This document shows positions 25,034-34,608 of a stretch of DNA of 64,000 bases, one piece after another. The translations under genes were made by a program, and so were the position numbers. How positions within the stretch are numbered: the first letter of the stretch is position 1; every line of letters begins with the position of its first letter. Source of the DNA: UBA3700 sp964478025 (lineage in GTDB: Bacteria; Bacillota; Clostridia; Christensenellales; UBA3700); assembly GCA_964478025.1 (NCBI GenBank), contig CAYZGK010000007.1:1-64000 (forward strand), given 5' to 3'. Under the pieces are notes generated by a model. That model was not told the origin of the DNA. It saw only the letters and a program-made list of their open reading frames with translations, and ran no database searches.

Positions 25034-26221
25034 ATGAACGAATTAGAATTAAAGTATGGTTGTAACCCTAATCAAAAGCCAGCAAGAATATATATGGCAA
25101 ATGGCAAAGATTTACCAATTGAAGTATTAAATGGTAAGCCTGGTTATATTAATTTTTTAGATGCATTTAATTCATGGCAACTTGTAAAAGAATTAAAACA
25201 AGCAACAGGTATGTGTGCAGCTACATCATTTAAGCATGTATCTCCAACATCTGCAGCAGTAGGAAAGATATTGCCAGAAAAATTAAAAAAGGCATGTTTT
25301 GTTGATGATATTGAAAATCTAGATAACTCACCACTTGCTTGCGCTTATGCAAGAGCAAGGGGAACAGATAGAATGTCTTCCTTTGGTGACTGGATTGCTC
25401 TATCTGATGTTTGTGATTTAACAACTGCTCAAATTATAGCAAGAGAAGTGTCTGACGGAATAATTGCTCCTGGATATGATAATGACGCACTAGAACTTTT
25501 AAAGACAAAAAGAAAGGGTGCTTATAATATAGTTAAGATTGATCCTAATTATGTTCCTGAAGAAAAAGAAACTAAACAAGTTTTTGGTATAACATTTGAA
25601 CAAGGAAGAAATAACTTTAAAATAGATAAATCTTTACTTACAAATATAGTTACAAAAAATAAGGATTTACCAGAGGATAAAGCAATAGATATGATTATTG
25701 CCTTAATAACATTAAAATATACTCAATCAAACTCAGTATGTTTTACAGAAGATGGTCAAGCAATTGGAGTAGGTGCTGGTCAACAATCAAGAATTCATTG
25801 CACAAGACTTGCTGCATCAAAAGCTGATTTATGGCACTTAAGACAATCTGATAAAGTATTATCTTTACAATTTGCTGATGGAGTTGGAAGACCTGATATG
25901 AATAACATTATAGATTTATATTTATCCGATGTTGATTCTCAAGATGTTTTAGCAGAAGGAGAATGGCAAAAATACTTTAAAGTAAAACCAGAGCCATTTA
26001 CAAGAGAAGAAAAGGATGAATATTTAAGTAAAATAACAGGTGTTACAATTGGTTCTGATGCATTTTTCCCATTTAGCGATAACATTGATAAAGCGGCTAA
26101 AAGTGGTGTTAAATATGTTGTTGAACCGGGTGGTTCTATTAGAGATTATCTAGTAATTGAAGCAGCAGATAAACATGATATGGTTATGGCTTTTACTGGA
26201 ATGAGATTATTCCATCATTGA
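25034..26221 (+). CDS. Stand-alone AICAR transformylase (PurH-type)
   Basis: A 395-residue protein homologous to the C-terminal domain of PurH. It has LKYGCNPNQKPA, TSFKHVSPTSAAVG with the Lys-His catalytic pair, SFGDWIALSDVCD, and QSNSVCFTEDGQAIGVGAGQ. It moves the formyl group to AICAR. The IMP cyclohydrolase domain (about 200 residues) that normally precedes it is absent. This variant is common in Clostridia that use a PurO-like cyclohydrolase. The AICAR substrate is the same ligand family the upstream riboswitch senses. Confidence 0.9.
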   Translation: MNELELKYGCNPNQKPARIYMANGKDLPIEVLNGKPGYINFLDAFNSWQLVKELKQATGMCAATSFKHVSPTSAAVGKILPEKLKKACFVDDIENLDNSPLACAYARARGTDRMSSFGDWIALSDVCDLTTAQIIAREVSDGIIAPGYDNDALELLKTKRKGAYNIVKIDPNYVPEEKETKQVFGITFEQGRNNFKIDKSLLTNIVTKNKDLPEDKAIDMIIALITLKYTQSNSVCFTEDGQAIGVGAGQQSRIHCTRLAASKADLWHLRQSDKVLSLQFADGVGRPDMNNIIDLYLSDVDSQDVLAEGEWQKYFKVKPEPFTREEKDEYLSKITGVTIGSDAFFPFSDNIDKAAKSGVKYVVEPGGSIRDYLVIEAADKHDMVMAFTGMRLFHH

Positions 26222-26234
26222 TATAGAGGTTTAT

Positions 26235-27506
26235 ATGAAGATATTAGTTGTAGGTGGCGGTGGAAGAGAACACGCTATTATAAAGGCAATAAAAAAGAAT
26301 AATAAAGTAGAAGAGATTTTTGCACTTCCAGGAAATGGAGGTATTGCTCATGATGCAACATGTGTAGATATTGGAGCAAAAGAACTAGATAAAATAGTTG
26401 CTTTTGCCGTAAATAATAAAATTGATTATGCCATTGTTGCTCCAGATGATCCACTTGCTTTAGGTTTAGTAGATATGTTAAATGAGAAAAACATTCCTTG
26501 TTTTGGACCAAGAAAAAATGCTGCAATAATAGAAGCATCAAAAGCATTCTCTAAAGATTTAATGAAAAAATATAATATTCCAACAGCTAAATACGAAACA
26601 TTTACAAATAAAGATGAAGCTTTAAAATATTTAGAGTCGCAAGATATGCCAATAGTTATTAAAGCAGACGGCTTAGCTTTAGGTAAGGGCGTAATTATAG
26701 CCGAGAATTTAAAAGAAGCTAAGGATGCCGTAATTTCTATGATGGAAGATAAAGTTTTTGGAAATAGTGGCGATAAAATCGTTATAGAGGAATTTTTAAC
26801 AGGTCCTGAAGTATCTGTACTTTCTTTTACTGATGGAAAAGTTGTAAAACCTATGGTATCTTCTATGGACCACAAAAGAGCATTAGATTTTGATAAAGGT
26901 TTAAATACAGGTGGCATGGGAACAATAGCTCCAAATCCATATTACACTAAAGATATAGAAAAAGAATGTATGGAAAAAATATTTATTCCTACAATAAATG
27001 CTATGAATAGTGAAGGAAGAACATTTAAAGGCTGTTTATATTTTGGTTTAATGTTAACTAAAAATGGACCAAAAGTTATTGAATATAATTGTAGATTTGG
27101 AGATCCTGAAACTCAAGTTGTATTACCACTTCTAGAAAGCGATTTATTAACTATAATGATGGCAACAACAAATGGAACATTGCAAGATGTGGATGTAAAG
27201 TTTAAAGAAGGTAGTGCATGCTGTGTTGTAATGGCATCAAAGGGATATCCACAAAAATATGAAAAGGGATTTAAGTTATCTATTCCTGATGAAATAATAG
27301 ACTCTGTTTATGTAGCTGGTGCAAAGTTTAATGATAAAAATGAATTAGTTACAAATGGTGGTAGAGTCTTAGGTGCAACAGCAGTCGCAAAGGATTTAAA
27401 TAGTGCAATTGTTGGTGCATATAAATTAGTAGAAAAGATTCATTTTGATAATGCATATTATCGTCATGATATAGGACAAAAGGCACTTAAAGCGGAGGTA
27501 AAATAA
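26235..27506 (+). CDS. purD: Phosphoribosylamine-glycine ligase
   Basis: A 423-residue ATP-grasp enzyme: MKILVVGGGGREHAI, ALPGNGGIAHDATCVDI, VIKADGLALGKGVIIA, YFGLMLTKNGPKVIEYNCRF and GDPETQ. It makes GAR. Start GAGG is upstream. Its stop overlaps purL by one base (TAATG), so the two are coupled. Confidence 0.97.
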   Translation: MKILVVGGGGREHAIIKAIKKNNKVEEIFALPGNGGIAHDATCVDIGAKELDKIVAFAVNNKIDYAIVAPDDPLALGLVDMLNEKNIPCFGPRKNAAIIEASKAFSKDLMKKYNIPTAKYETFTNKDEALKYLESQDMPIVIKADGLALGKGVIIAENLKEAKDAVISMMEDKVFGNSGDKIVIEEFLTGPEVSVLSFTDGKVVKPMVSSMDHKRALDFDKGLNTGGMGTIAPNPYYTKDIEKECMEKIFIPTINAMNSEGRTFKGCLYFGLMLTKNGPKVIEYNCRFGDPETQVVLPLLESDLLTIMMATTNGTLQDVDVKFKEGSACCVVMASKGYPQKYEKGFKLSIPDEIIDSVYVAGAKFNDKNELVTNGGRVLGATAVAKDLNSAIVGAYKLVEKIHFDNAYYRHDIGQKALKAEVK

Positions 27507-30500
27507 TGGTATATCGTGTGTATGTAGAAAAGAAAGAAGAATTAGCAAATGAAGCAAAAGCACTTTTTGGAGAACTTACTAATATTTTAGGAATAAAAGG
27601 TATTAAAAATGTAAGAATACTAAATCGTTACGATATAGAAAATGTTTCTGATGAATTATTTAATGTTGCTGTAAAGAGCGTTTTTTCAGAACCACAATTA
27701 GATATAGTAAGTTTCGATGTTCCAAAAGGAGATAATGTTTTTGCAACGGAGTTCTTGCCAGGACAATTTGATCAAAGAGCAGATTCTGCTGCACAATGTA
27801 TACAGTTTATATCATGTGGAGAAAGACCTCTAATTAGATCTGCTAAAGTATATGTTATTGATGGCAATGTGAATGATGATGATATAAATAAAATTAAAAA
27901 GTTTGTTATAAATCCAGTTGAGGCAAGAGAAGCTTCTTTAGATGTACCTGAAACTCTTGTTATGAAATACAATATTCCAACACAAGTTAAGATTTTAGAT
28001 GGATTTATAGACTACAAAGATAATGAATTAAGTGATTTTATTAGCAGTAATGGCTTAGCAATGGACTTAGACGATATAAGATTCTGTAGAGATTATTTTA
28101 AATCAGAAAAAAGAAATCCAACAATTACTGAAATAAAGATGATAGATACTTATTGGTCTGACCATTGCAGACATACAACATTCTTAACAACAATAGACAG
28201 TGTTAAATTTGAGGATGAAGTTTTACAAAAAGCCTATGATGACTATATTGCAACAAGAAAAGAATTAAATAGAACAAAACCTATTAATTTAATGGATATA
28301 GGAACATTAGCTGCAAAGTATTTAAAGAAAACAGGTCAACTAACAAAATTAGATGAATCTGATGAAATTAACGCTTGTACAGTTAAAATAGAAATAGAAG
28401 TTGATGGCAAAAAAGAACCTTGGCTTTTATTATTTAAAAATGAAACACATAATCACCCAACAGAGATAGAACCATTTGGTGGAGCAGCAACTTGTATTGG
28501 TGGTGCTATAAGAGATCCATTATCCGGAAGATCTTATGTATATGCTGCTATGCGTGTTACGGGAGCCGCTGATCCTACAGCTGCAATATCTGAGACAATA
28601 AAAGGTAAATTACCTCAAAGAAAAATAGTTCAAACAGCAGCCGCAGGTTATTCATCATATGGTAACCAAATTGGACTTGCAACCGGTATGGTAGATGAGA
28701 TTTATCACCCAGGTTATGCCGCAAAACGTATGGAAATTGGTGCAGTTATTGCTGCGACTCCTCAAGAAAATGTAAGAAGAGAATGCCCTATAGATGGTGA
28801 TATAGTAATTTTGCTTGGTGGTAGAACAGGCCGTGATGGAATAGGTGGAGCTACGGGTTCTTCTAAAGCCCATAATGCAAAGTCAGTTGAGAATTGCGGT
28901 GCTGAAGTTCAAAAGGGTAATGCTCCTGAAGAAAGAAAATTGCAAAGATTATTTAGAAATGAAAAAGCTTGCAAAATGATTAAACGTTGTAATGACTTTG
29001 GAGCAGGAGGTGTATCTGTAGCAGTTGGTGAACTTGCAGATGGACTAGATATTAATTTAGATGCAGTTCCTAAAAAATATGAAGGCTTAGATGGAACAGA
29101 ACTTGCTATTTCTGAATCACAAGAGAGAATGGCTGTTGTAATTGAACCAAAGGATGTAGATGAATTTATAAAAATTGCAACATCAGAAAATCTAGAGGCA
29201 AGTATTGTTGCTAAAGTTACAAAAGAGCCAAGACTTAGAATGCATTGGAATGGAAATACTATTGTAGATATATCTAGAGAGTTTTTAAATTCAAATGGAG
29301 CAGAAAAACATATAGATATTAAGGCAAGCGCAAATAAAGAAATAAATAAAAAGATTGAAGGCGATTTTAAAACTAATTACGAAAAATTGCTTGGAGATCT
29401 TAATATATGTTCAAAGAGAGGCTTATCTGAAAGATTTGACTCAACAATTGGTGCAGGAACAGTATTAATGCCTTTTGGTGGAAAGAATCAATTAACACCA
29501 ATTCAAGCTATGGTTCACAAGATATCTGTTGAAAAGAAGCATACGGATAATGTTTCTTATATGTCTTGGGGATATAATCCTTATATAAGTTCTATATCTC
29601 CATATCACGGAGCATATTTAGCAGTTGTAGAATCACTTGCAAAATTAATAGCAACTGGAGCTAAGTATAAGGATGTTTATCTAACATTCCAAGAATATTT
29701 TGAAAAGCCAGGAAAGAATCCTGAAAGATGGGGGAAACCTCTTGCTGCTCTTTTAGGTGCATTTGAAGCACAAAAAGATTTTGGAGTTGGTGCTATTGGT
29801 GGAAAAGATAGTATGAGTGGTAGTTTTGAAAAATTAGATGTACCACCAACTTTGGTCTCATTTGCTGTTACAACAGGAAAAGTAGATGAAGTAATTACAA
29901 ACGAGTTTAAAAAGAGTGGCCATAAGGTTGTTCTAGTAAAGCCTACTTATACAAGTGAAAACTTACCAGATGCAAAAGATACAATTAAGAAATTTGAATA
30001 TGTTAATAAACTATGTAGTGAAGGAAAGGTATTTGCAGCTTATGCACTAGGCATGGGTGGTATAGCTGAAGCTGTTGCTAAGATGTGTATGGGTAATGGA
30101 TTAGGCTTTAAGTACTCTAGTAAATTATCCATGAATGATATATTTAACTATGCATATGGTGCCTTAATATTAGAGGTTGAAGATGAGACACTAGGTGAAT
30201 ACATAGGAGAAATTCAAGATGTTAAGAATATAGAATATAAAGATACATCTTTAAGTTTTTCTTCTTTAAGTAAGATTTATGAATCAAAACTAGAAGAAGT
30301 ATTCCCAACACTTGAAAAGGATTCAAACAAGAAGTATGAAGCATTCTCTTATAAGGCTGCTGTGTATGTTGCTCCTAAAGCAAAGAATGCTAAGCCTAGA
30401 GTATTAATTCCAGTATTCCCAGGAACTAACTGTGAATTAGATGCAGCAAAAGTTATGGCAGATGCTGGTGCAGAAACTGAAGTTTTTGTTATTAATAACT

Positions 30501-31192
30501 TAACAAAGGATGGATTATCTAGAAGCTTAGAGAAATTTGAAAATTCAATAAAGAATTCTCAAATGATATTTATTCCAGGTGGATTTAGTGGTGGTGATGA
30601 GCCTGATGGTTCAGCAAAGTTTATTATGGCATTCTTTAAGAATGAAGCTGTTAAAAACGCTGTTCATGACTTATTAAATAATAGAGATGGACTTATGTGT
30701 GGTATTTGTAATGGATTCCAAGCTTTAATAAAATTAGGTTTAGTTCCTTATGGCAAAATAATAGATACTGATGAAAATTGTCCAACATTAACATTTAATA
30801 CAATTTCAAGACACCAATCAAAATTAGTTAGAACTAGAATAGCATCTAATAAATCTCCATGGTTAAGACAAACAAACGTTGGGGATATATATACAGTTGC
30901 AATCTCTCATGGAGAGGGAAGATTTATAGCAAGTGATGAACTTGTTAAAAAGCTCGTTCAAAATGGTCAGGTAGCAACTCAATATGTTGATTTAGATGGT
31001 AATCCTACTGATGATATTAGATTTAATCCTAATAATTCTATGTATGCAATTGAAGGTATAACATCTCCAGATGGTAGAGTGTTTGGAAAAATGGGCCATA
31101 GCGAAAGAATAGGCAATGGATTATATAAGAATGTTGAAGGAATTTATGACATGAAGATGTTTGAATCAGCCGTAAAATATTTTAAAGATTAA
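27506..31192 (+). CDS. purL: Phosphoribosylformylglycinamidine synthase, single chain
   Basis: A 1228-residue single-polypeptide FGAM synthase. It has an N-terminal PurS-like region, then synthetase domain TYWSDHCRHTTFLTT, ETHNHPTEIEPFGGAAT, and the C-terminal glutaminase with PGTNCELDAAK, PGGFSGGDEPDG and nucleophile Cys in GICNGFQALIKLG. The glutaminase transfers NH3 to FGAR. This long form is usual in Clostridia and Proteobacteria, unlike the PurLQS complex of Bacillus. It ends the pur operon; purC, purK and purB are not in the window. No terminator is seen in the 26 bases before the copper promoter. Confidence 0.97.
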   Translation: MVYRVYVEKKEELANEAKALFGELTNILGIKGIKNVRILNRYDIENVSDELFNVAVKSVFSEPQLDIVSFDVPKGDNVFATEFLPGQFDQRADSAAQCIQFISCGERPLIRSAKVYVIDGNVNDDDINKIKKFVINPVEAREASLDVPETLVMKYNIPTQVKILDGFIDYKDNELSDFISSNGLAMDLDDIRFCRDYFKSEKRNPTITEIKMIDTYWSDHCRHTTFLTTIDSVKFEDEVLQKAYDDYIATRKELNRTKPINLMDIGTLAAKYLKKTGQLTKLDESDEINACTVKIEIEVDGKKEPWLLLFKNETHNHPTEIEPFGGAATCIGGAIRDPLSGRSYVYAAMRVTGAADPTAAISETIKGKLPQRKIVQTAAAGYSSYGNQIGLATGMVDEIYHPGYAAKRMEIGAVIAATPQENVRRECPIDGDIVILLGGRTGRDGIGGATGSSKAHNAKSVENCGAEVQKGNAPEERKLQRLFRNEKACKMIKRCNDFGAGGVSVAVGELADGLDINLDAVPKKYEGLDGTELAISESQERMAVVIEPKDVDEFIKIATSENLEASIVAKVTKEPRLRMHWNGNTIVDISREFLNSNGAEKHIDIKASANKEINKKIEGDFKTNYEKLLGDLNICSKRGLSERFDSTIGAGTVLMPFGGKNQLTPIQAMVHKISVEKKHTDNVSYMSWGYNPYISSISPYHGAYLAVVESLAKLIATGAKYKDVYLTFQEYFEKPGKNPERWGKPLAALLGAFEAQKDFGVGAIGGKDSMSGSFEKLDVPPTLVSFAVTTGKVDEVITNEFKKSGHKVVLVKPTYTSENLPDAKDTIKKFEYVNKLCSEGKVFAAYALGMGGIAEAVAKMCMGNGLGFKYSSKLSMNDIFNYAYGALILEVEDETLGEYIGEIQDVKNIEYKDTSLSFSSLSKIYESKLEEVFPTLEKDSNKKYEAFSYKAAVYVAPKAKNAKPRVLIPVFPGTNCELDAAKVMADAGAETEVFVINNLTKDGLSRSLEKFENSIKNSQMIFIPGGFSGGDEPDGSAKFIMAFFKNEAVKNAVHDLLNNRDGLMCGICNGFQALIKLGLVPYGKIIDTDENCPTLTFNTISRHQSKLVRTRIASNKSPWLRQTNVGDIYTVAISHGEGRFIASDELVKKLVQNGQVATQYVDLDGNPTDDIRFNPNNSMYAIEGITSPDGRVFGKMGHSERIGNGLYKNVEGIYDMKMFESAVKYFKD

Positions 31193-31218
31193 ACTAAAAA
31201 TAAAATACAAATTATGTA

Positions 31219-31246
31219 TTGACAATATACCCCACCGGGGTATATT
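31219..31246 (+). promoter_or_regulatory. Copper operon promoter with CsoR operator
   Basis: TTGACA (31219-31224), 16 bases, TATATT (31241-31246). The spacer is filled by the inverted repeat TATACCCC-ACC-GGGGTATA (arms 31226-31233 and 31237-31244), the GC-rich ATACCCC/GGGGTAT form bound by CsoR-family repressors. Repressor would block RNA polymerase until copper binds. Confidence 0.88.
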
Positions 31247-31265
31247 TTTTATATGAGGTAATAAT

Positions 31266-31559
31266 ATGGCTTGTGATAAATGTAATAAAAAAACAAAGAT
31301 AAGAAGTGAAGAAGAAAAGAAGCTATTAAAAAATAGAATAAATAGAATCTCAGGGCAAGTTAATGGAATTTCAAAGATGATCGATGAGGATAGATACTGC
31401 GATGATATTTTAATTCAACTTGCATCCTTAGAAAAAACGATAAAATCTCTTGCGTCAGTTGTGCTTGAGAATCATATGAAATCTTGTATGGTTGAAGATA
31501 TTAAAGAGGGAAAACTAGATGTTGTGGATGAAATAGTAGATCTTTTTAAGAGGTTTTAA
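31266..31559 (+). CDS. csoR: CsoR-family copper-sensing repressor
   Basis: A 97-residue all-helical repressor. The Cu(I) ligands of the family are present: Cys45 (RYCDD), His70 and Cys74 (NHMKSC). An extra N-terminal CDKC (3-6) is seen in some clostridial members. It binds the inverted repeat in its own promoter and controls copA and the HMA protein. Two bases separate it from copA. Confidence 0.92.
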   Translation: MACDKCNKKTKIRSEEEKKLLKNRINRISGQVNGISKMIDEDRYCDDILIQLASLEKTIKSLASVVLENHMKSCMVEDIKEGKLDVVDEIVDLFKRF

Positions 31560-31560
31560 A

Positions 31561-34020
31561 ATGAAACAAAAATTTGACATAAAGGGAATGAGCTGCGCTG
31601 CATGTCAAGCACATGTACAAAAAGCTGTTTCTAAATTAGATGGAATAAATGACTGTAATGTAAATTTGCTTCAAAATACTATGGATGTAGATTTTAATGA
31701 GTCTATATGCTCGGTAGAAATAATTGAAAAAGCAGTAAAAGATGCAGGATATTTAGCACAACTTCCTAAGAAAGAAAAATTAACATCAAAAAAAGACTAT
31801 GAACTTGTAAAATTATTATCTTGTGTTTGTCTTTTACTTATAATGATGTATTTTTCTATGGGAAATATGATGTGGGGATGGCCTGCACCTAAATTTTTAG
31901 ATCATAAAAATAGCCCTATAGGTTTTACTTTAATTCAACTAATTTTAGTTATTCCAATTATTGTTATATATAGAAAATATTATATATCTGGATATAAGAA
32001 ATTATTTAAAGGTGCGCCAAATATGGACACATTAATTGCGGTAGGTTCAACAGCTGCAATCCTTTATGGTATATATGCCTTTATAATGATATGCTTAGGA
32101 CATATTGAGTATCATGACCAGTTATATATAGAATCTGCAGGTATGATATTAACACTTGTTAGTGTAGGAAAATATTTAGAGGGAGTATCTAAAAAGAAAA
32201 CAACTAAAGCTATAACTAAATTAATGGATTTAAGACCTAAAAAGGCGGTAATTTTAGTTGATGGAAAGGAAGAAGAAGTCTTAATTGAAAATGTAAAAAT
32301 AAACGATATTGTGGTTGTAAAGAAAGGGGAATCAGTTCCTGTTGATGGGGTTATAGTTGATGGCAGTGCATCGTTTGATCAATCTAATATAACTGGGGAA
32401 TCAATTCCCGTATATAAAAAAATAGATGATGAAGTTTTTTCTTCGACAATTATTACATCAGGATATGTAAAAATTAAAGCTACAAAAGTTGGAGACGATA
32501 CCTCAATATCTACAATAATAAAATTAGTAGAAGAGGCATCAAATTCTAAAGCTCCAATATCTAAACTTGCTGATAAAATATCTGGAGTATTTGTTCCAGT
32601 TATTTTTGGAATTTCTATATTTTCTTTAGTTGTTAATTTGCTTTTAAAAACGCCATTTGAAAATGCATTAAACTGGGCAATTACAGTTATAGTTATCGCT
32701 TGTCCTTGTGCGCTTGGTCTTGCTACTCCGGTTGCTGTAATGGTTGGAACGGGAAAAGGTGCTGAAAATGGACTTTTAATAAAAAATGCTGAAATTTTGG
32801 AGAATGCGCATTATATTAAAACGGTTGTTTTGGATAAGACTGGAACAATAACAGAAGGAAAACCTAAGGTTGTTGATTATATAAAGATAAATGAAGATAA
32901 GGATGTTATAAGCTATATCTATTCATTAGAAAATAAATCTGAGCATCCACTTGCCCTGGCGCTAATTGAGTATGCTAAAGAAAATAATGCTAAAGAAATA
33001 ATTGTTACAGAATTTGATTCAATTGAAGGAGAGGGAATTCAAGGCGTTATAGATAATCATAAAATTTGTATTGGTAATACAAAGCTAATAAATGTAGATA
33101 AAGAAATAGATGAAAAAATTAAGAAATTATCTATACAAGGTAAAACACCACTTCTTATATCTAAAGATGAAAATATCTTGGGAATAATAGCAATAAAAGA
33201 TAATGTTAAAGAAAATTCAAAAGAAGCTATTAAACTATTAATGGATAAAGGTATAAATGTTGTAATGCTAACAGGAGATAATGAAAATACTGCTTTAAAA
33301 ATTGCAAATGAAGTAGGAATTAAAGATGTTATATCTAACGTATATCCACAAGATAAACAAAAAGTAATTAATTCCTTAAAAAAAGATAATAAGCATTTAG
33401 TTGCAATGGTAGGAGATGGTGTCAATGACGCCTTAGCATTAACTAGTGCTGATATAGGTATTGCAATAGGCGGTGGTTCAGACATTGCGCTAGAGTCTTC
33501 AGATATAGTACTTTTAAGAAATGATTTAATGGATGTTTTAAATGTTATAAGTTTAAGTAAAAGAACATTAAATACAATAAAAGGTGGATTATTCTGGGCA
33601 TTTTTCTATAATGCAGTTTGCGTTTTTTTTGCAACTGGATTTTTCTCATATATAAATCCAAATTTGGTAATAAACCCAATGATAGGATCTATTGCTATGA
33701 GCATATCTAGTGTATCTGTTGTATTAAACGCTTTAACGATTAATTTATTTAAAGTTAAGAAAACTAATGTAAATCAAAATATTGAAATAACTAACAATAT
33801 AAAGGAGGAGTTTAAAATGAAAGAATTTACAATAAATGTAGAGGGTATGATGTGTAAACATTGTGTAGCCCATGTTGAGGAAGCTTGTAAATCTATAGAA
33901 AATGTTATAGATGCTAAAGCCTCATTAGAGAATAAAAATGTAGTTGTATCTTATGAGGCAAATGTCGATGAGAATTTGGTTAAAGAAGCAATAAAGAAGG
34001 CAGGGTATGAGGTAAAATAA
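31561..34020 (+). CDS. copA: Copper-exporting P-type ATPase with C-terminal CopZ-like domain
   Basis: An 819-residue P1B ATPase. HMA domain at 1-70 (GMSCAACQAH, Cys12/Cys15), eight membrane helices with the Cu(I) motif CPC (VIACPCALGLATPV), phosphorylation site VLDKTGTITEG, and hinge MVGDGVNDALALTSADIGIA. After the last helix and a linker of about 24 residues a second HMA domain follows (residues 753-819, GMMCKHC). The ATPase pumps Cu(I) out. The C-terminal HMA starts at an ATG with its own AGGAGG, giving a second predicted product (entered separately). The codons AAG GAG GAG in the linker look like a former ribosome binding site. Confidence 0.93.
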   Translation: MKQKFDIKGMSCAACQAHVQKAVSKLDGINDCNVNLLQNTMDVDFNESICSVEIIEKAVKDAGYLAQLPKKEKLTSKKDYELVKLLSCVCLLLIMMYFSMGNMMWGWPAPKFLDHKNSPIGFTLIQLILVIPIIVIYRKYYISGYKKLFKGAPNMDTLIAVGSTAAILYGIYAFIMICLGHIEYHDQLYIESAGMILTLVSVGKYLEGVSKKKTTKAITKLMDLRPKKAVILVDGKEEEVLIENVKINDIVVVKKGESVPVDGVIVDGSASFDQSNITGESIPVYKKIDDEVFSSTIITSGYVKIKATKVGDDTSISTIIKLVEEASNSKAPISKLADKISGVFVPVIFGISIFSLVVNLLLKTPFENALNWAITVIVIACPCALGLATPVAVMVGTGKGAENGLLIKNAEILENAHYIKTVVLDKTGTITEGKPKVVDYIKINEDKDVISYIYSLENKSEHPLALALIEYAKENNAKEIIVTEFDSIEGEGIQGVIDNHKICIGNTKLINVDKEIDEKIKKLSIQGKTPLLISKDENILGIIAIKDNVKENSKEAIKLLMDKGINVVMLTGDNENTALKIANEVGIKDVISNVYPQDKQKVINSLKKDNKHLVAMVGDGVNDALALTSADIGIAIGGGSDIALESSDIVLLRNDLMDVLNVISLSKRTLNTIKGGLFWAFFYNAVCVFFATGFFSYINPNLVINPMIGSIAMSISSVSVVLNALTINLFKVKKTNVNQNIEITNNIKEEFKMKEFTINVEGMMCKHCVAHVEEACKSIENVIDAKASLENKNVVVSYEANVDENLVKEAIKKAGYEVK
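33803..33808 (+). promoter_or_regulatory. In-frame internal ribosome binding site in copA
   Basis: AGGAGG at 33803-33808 lies 8 bases ahead of ATG 33817, which is in frame with copA. It should allow separate translation of the last 67 codons as free CopZ. Confidence 0.7.
33817..34020 (+). CDS. copZ: Predicted free copper chaperone CopZ from internal start
   Basis: Internal ATG 33817 in the copA frame would give a 67-residue protein, MKEFTINVEGMMCKHC...EVK, the same length as known CopZ chaperones (about 68-70). Its metal site is Cys13/Cys16. With the strong site 8 bases upstream it probably makes free chaperone in addition to the CopA fusion. E. coli copA is known to give a short chaperone by frameshifting; here a re-initiation or internal start is the likely route. 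It is nested in copA, not a separate reading frame. Confidence 0.7.
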   Translation: MKEFTINVEGMMCKHCVAHVEEACKSIENVIDAKASLENKNVVVSYEANVDENLVKEAIKKAGYEVK

Positions 34021-34021
34021 T

Positions 34022-34297
34022 ATGTTAAAAGTTACACTAAAAATTGATGGCATGATGTGCGGAATGTGTGAGGCGCATGTAAATGATGTTGTAAGAAAAA
34101 TAGTTAATCCAAAATCTGTAAAATCTTCAGCAGCAAAAAATGAAACAGTTATAATTTGTGAAAATGAAATTGATGAAGAAGCGTTAAAGAAAGGAATTGA
34201 AGAAATAGGGTATAAGGTATTATCTATAAATACAAAAGAATATGTAAAAGAAAGTTTTTTCAAGAAATTATTTAAAAATAAAAAAATATTTAAATGA
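34022..34297 (+). CDS. Second small heavy-metal-associated (HMA) protein
   Basis: A 91-residue protein with one HMA domain (GMMCGMCEAHVND, Cys13/Cys16) and a lysine-rich C-terminal extension (KESFFKKLFKNKKIFK) not usual for CopZ. It starts one base after the copA stop and is probably co-translated. It may be a second chaperone or a membrane-attached copper buffer; the basic tail could contact the lipid surface. The operon ends here, before the terminator at 34344. Confidence 0.8.
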   Translation: MLKVTLKIDGMMCGMCEAHVNDVVRKIVNPKSVKSSAAKNETVIICENEIDEEALKKGIEEIGYKVLSINTKEYVKESFFKKLFKNKKIFK

Positions 34298-34343
34298 AAA
34301 TAAACTGACATTTGTCGGATAGATAGTTAAAGTTTAAAAATGT

Positions 34344-34385
34344 AAAAAGGCCAACCAAAAATGCATTTTTTAGTTGGCCTTTTTA
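34344..34385 (+). terminator. Terminator of the copper operon
   Basis: AAAAAGGCCAAC (34344-34355) and GTTGGCCTTTTT (34373-34384) form a perfect 12-bp stem followed by T. It isolates the operon from the accessory islet. The remaining 180 bases to the operators hold no gene that I can see. Confidence 0.9.
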
Positions 34386-34568
34386 CAGCATTTTCAGTTT
34401 AATCTTAACAAAAAAATAGTGTCTTAGCTTATTAAGCGTTATTCTTTTAGGTTATGTTGTAATATATTGTTGTTATAGGGGAAAATATATTTTTCTATTT
34501 TTTTCTTTTAAGAAGGAGAAGTTGTCAAATTTAATTACATAAAAAAGTTTGAGCTTAAATATTCTTAA

Positions 34569-34595
34569 TTTGGACAAAATCAAGTTTTGTCCAAA
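34569..34595. promoter_or_regulatory. Operator 1 of the HTH islet
   Basis: Perfect 11-bp inverted repeat TTTGGACAAAA-tcaag-TTTTGTCCAAA. A second copy in opposite orientation lies at 34609-34635, centre to centre 40 bases, close to four helical turns. Confidence 0.75.
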
Positions 34596-34608
34596 TGTCT
34601 AATTTAAA

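Noticed and set aside
33057..33485. 142-codon antisense open frame inside copA
   Set aside because: Long antisense frames are common in AT-rich coding DNA with few stop codons in that phase; there is no ribosome site or family match, and copA is clearly the coding strand.
34513..34542. AAGGAG followed by a TTG frame of six codons upstream of the operators
   Set aside because: The frame is too short and AT-rich; it is probably part of the leader or chance.
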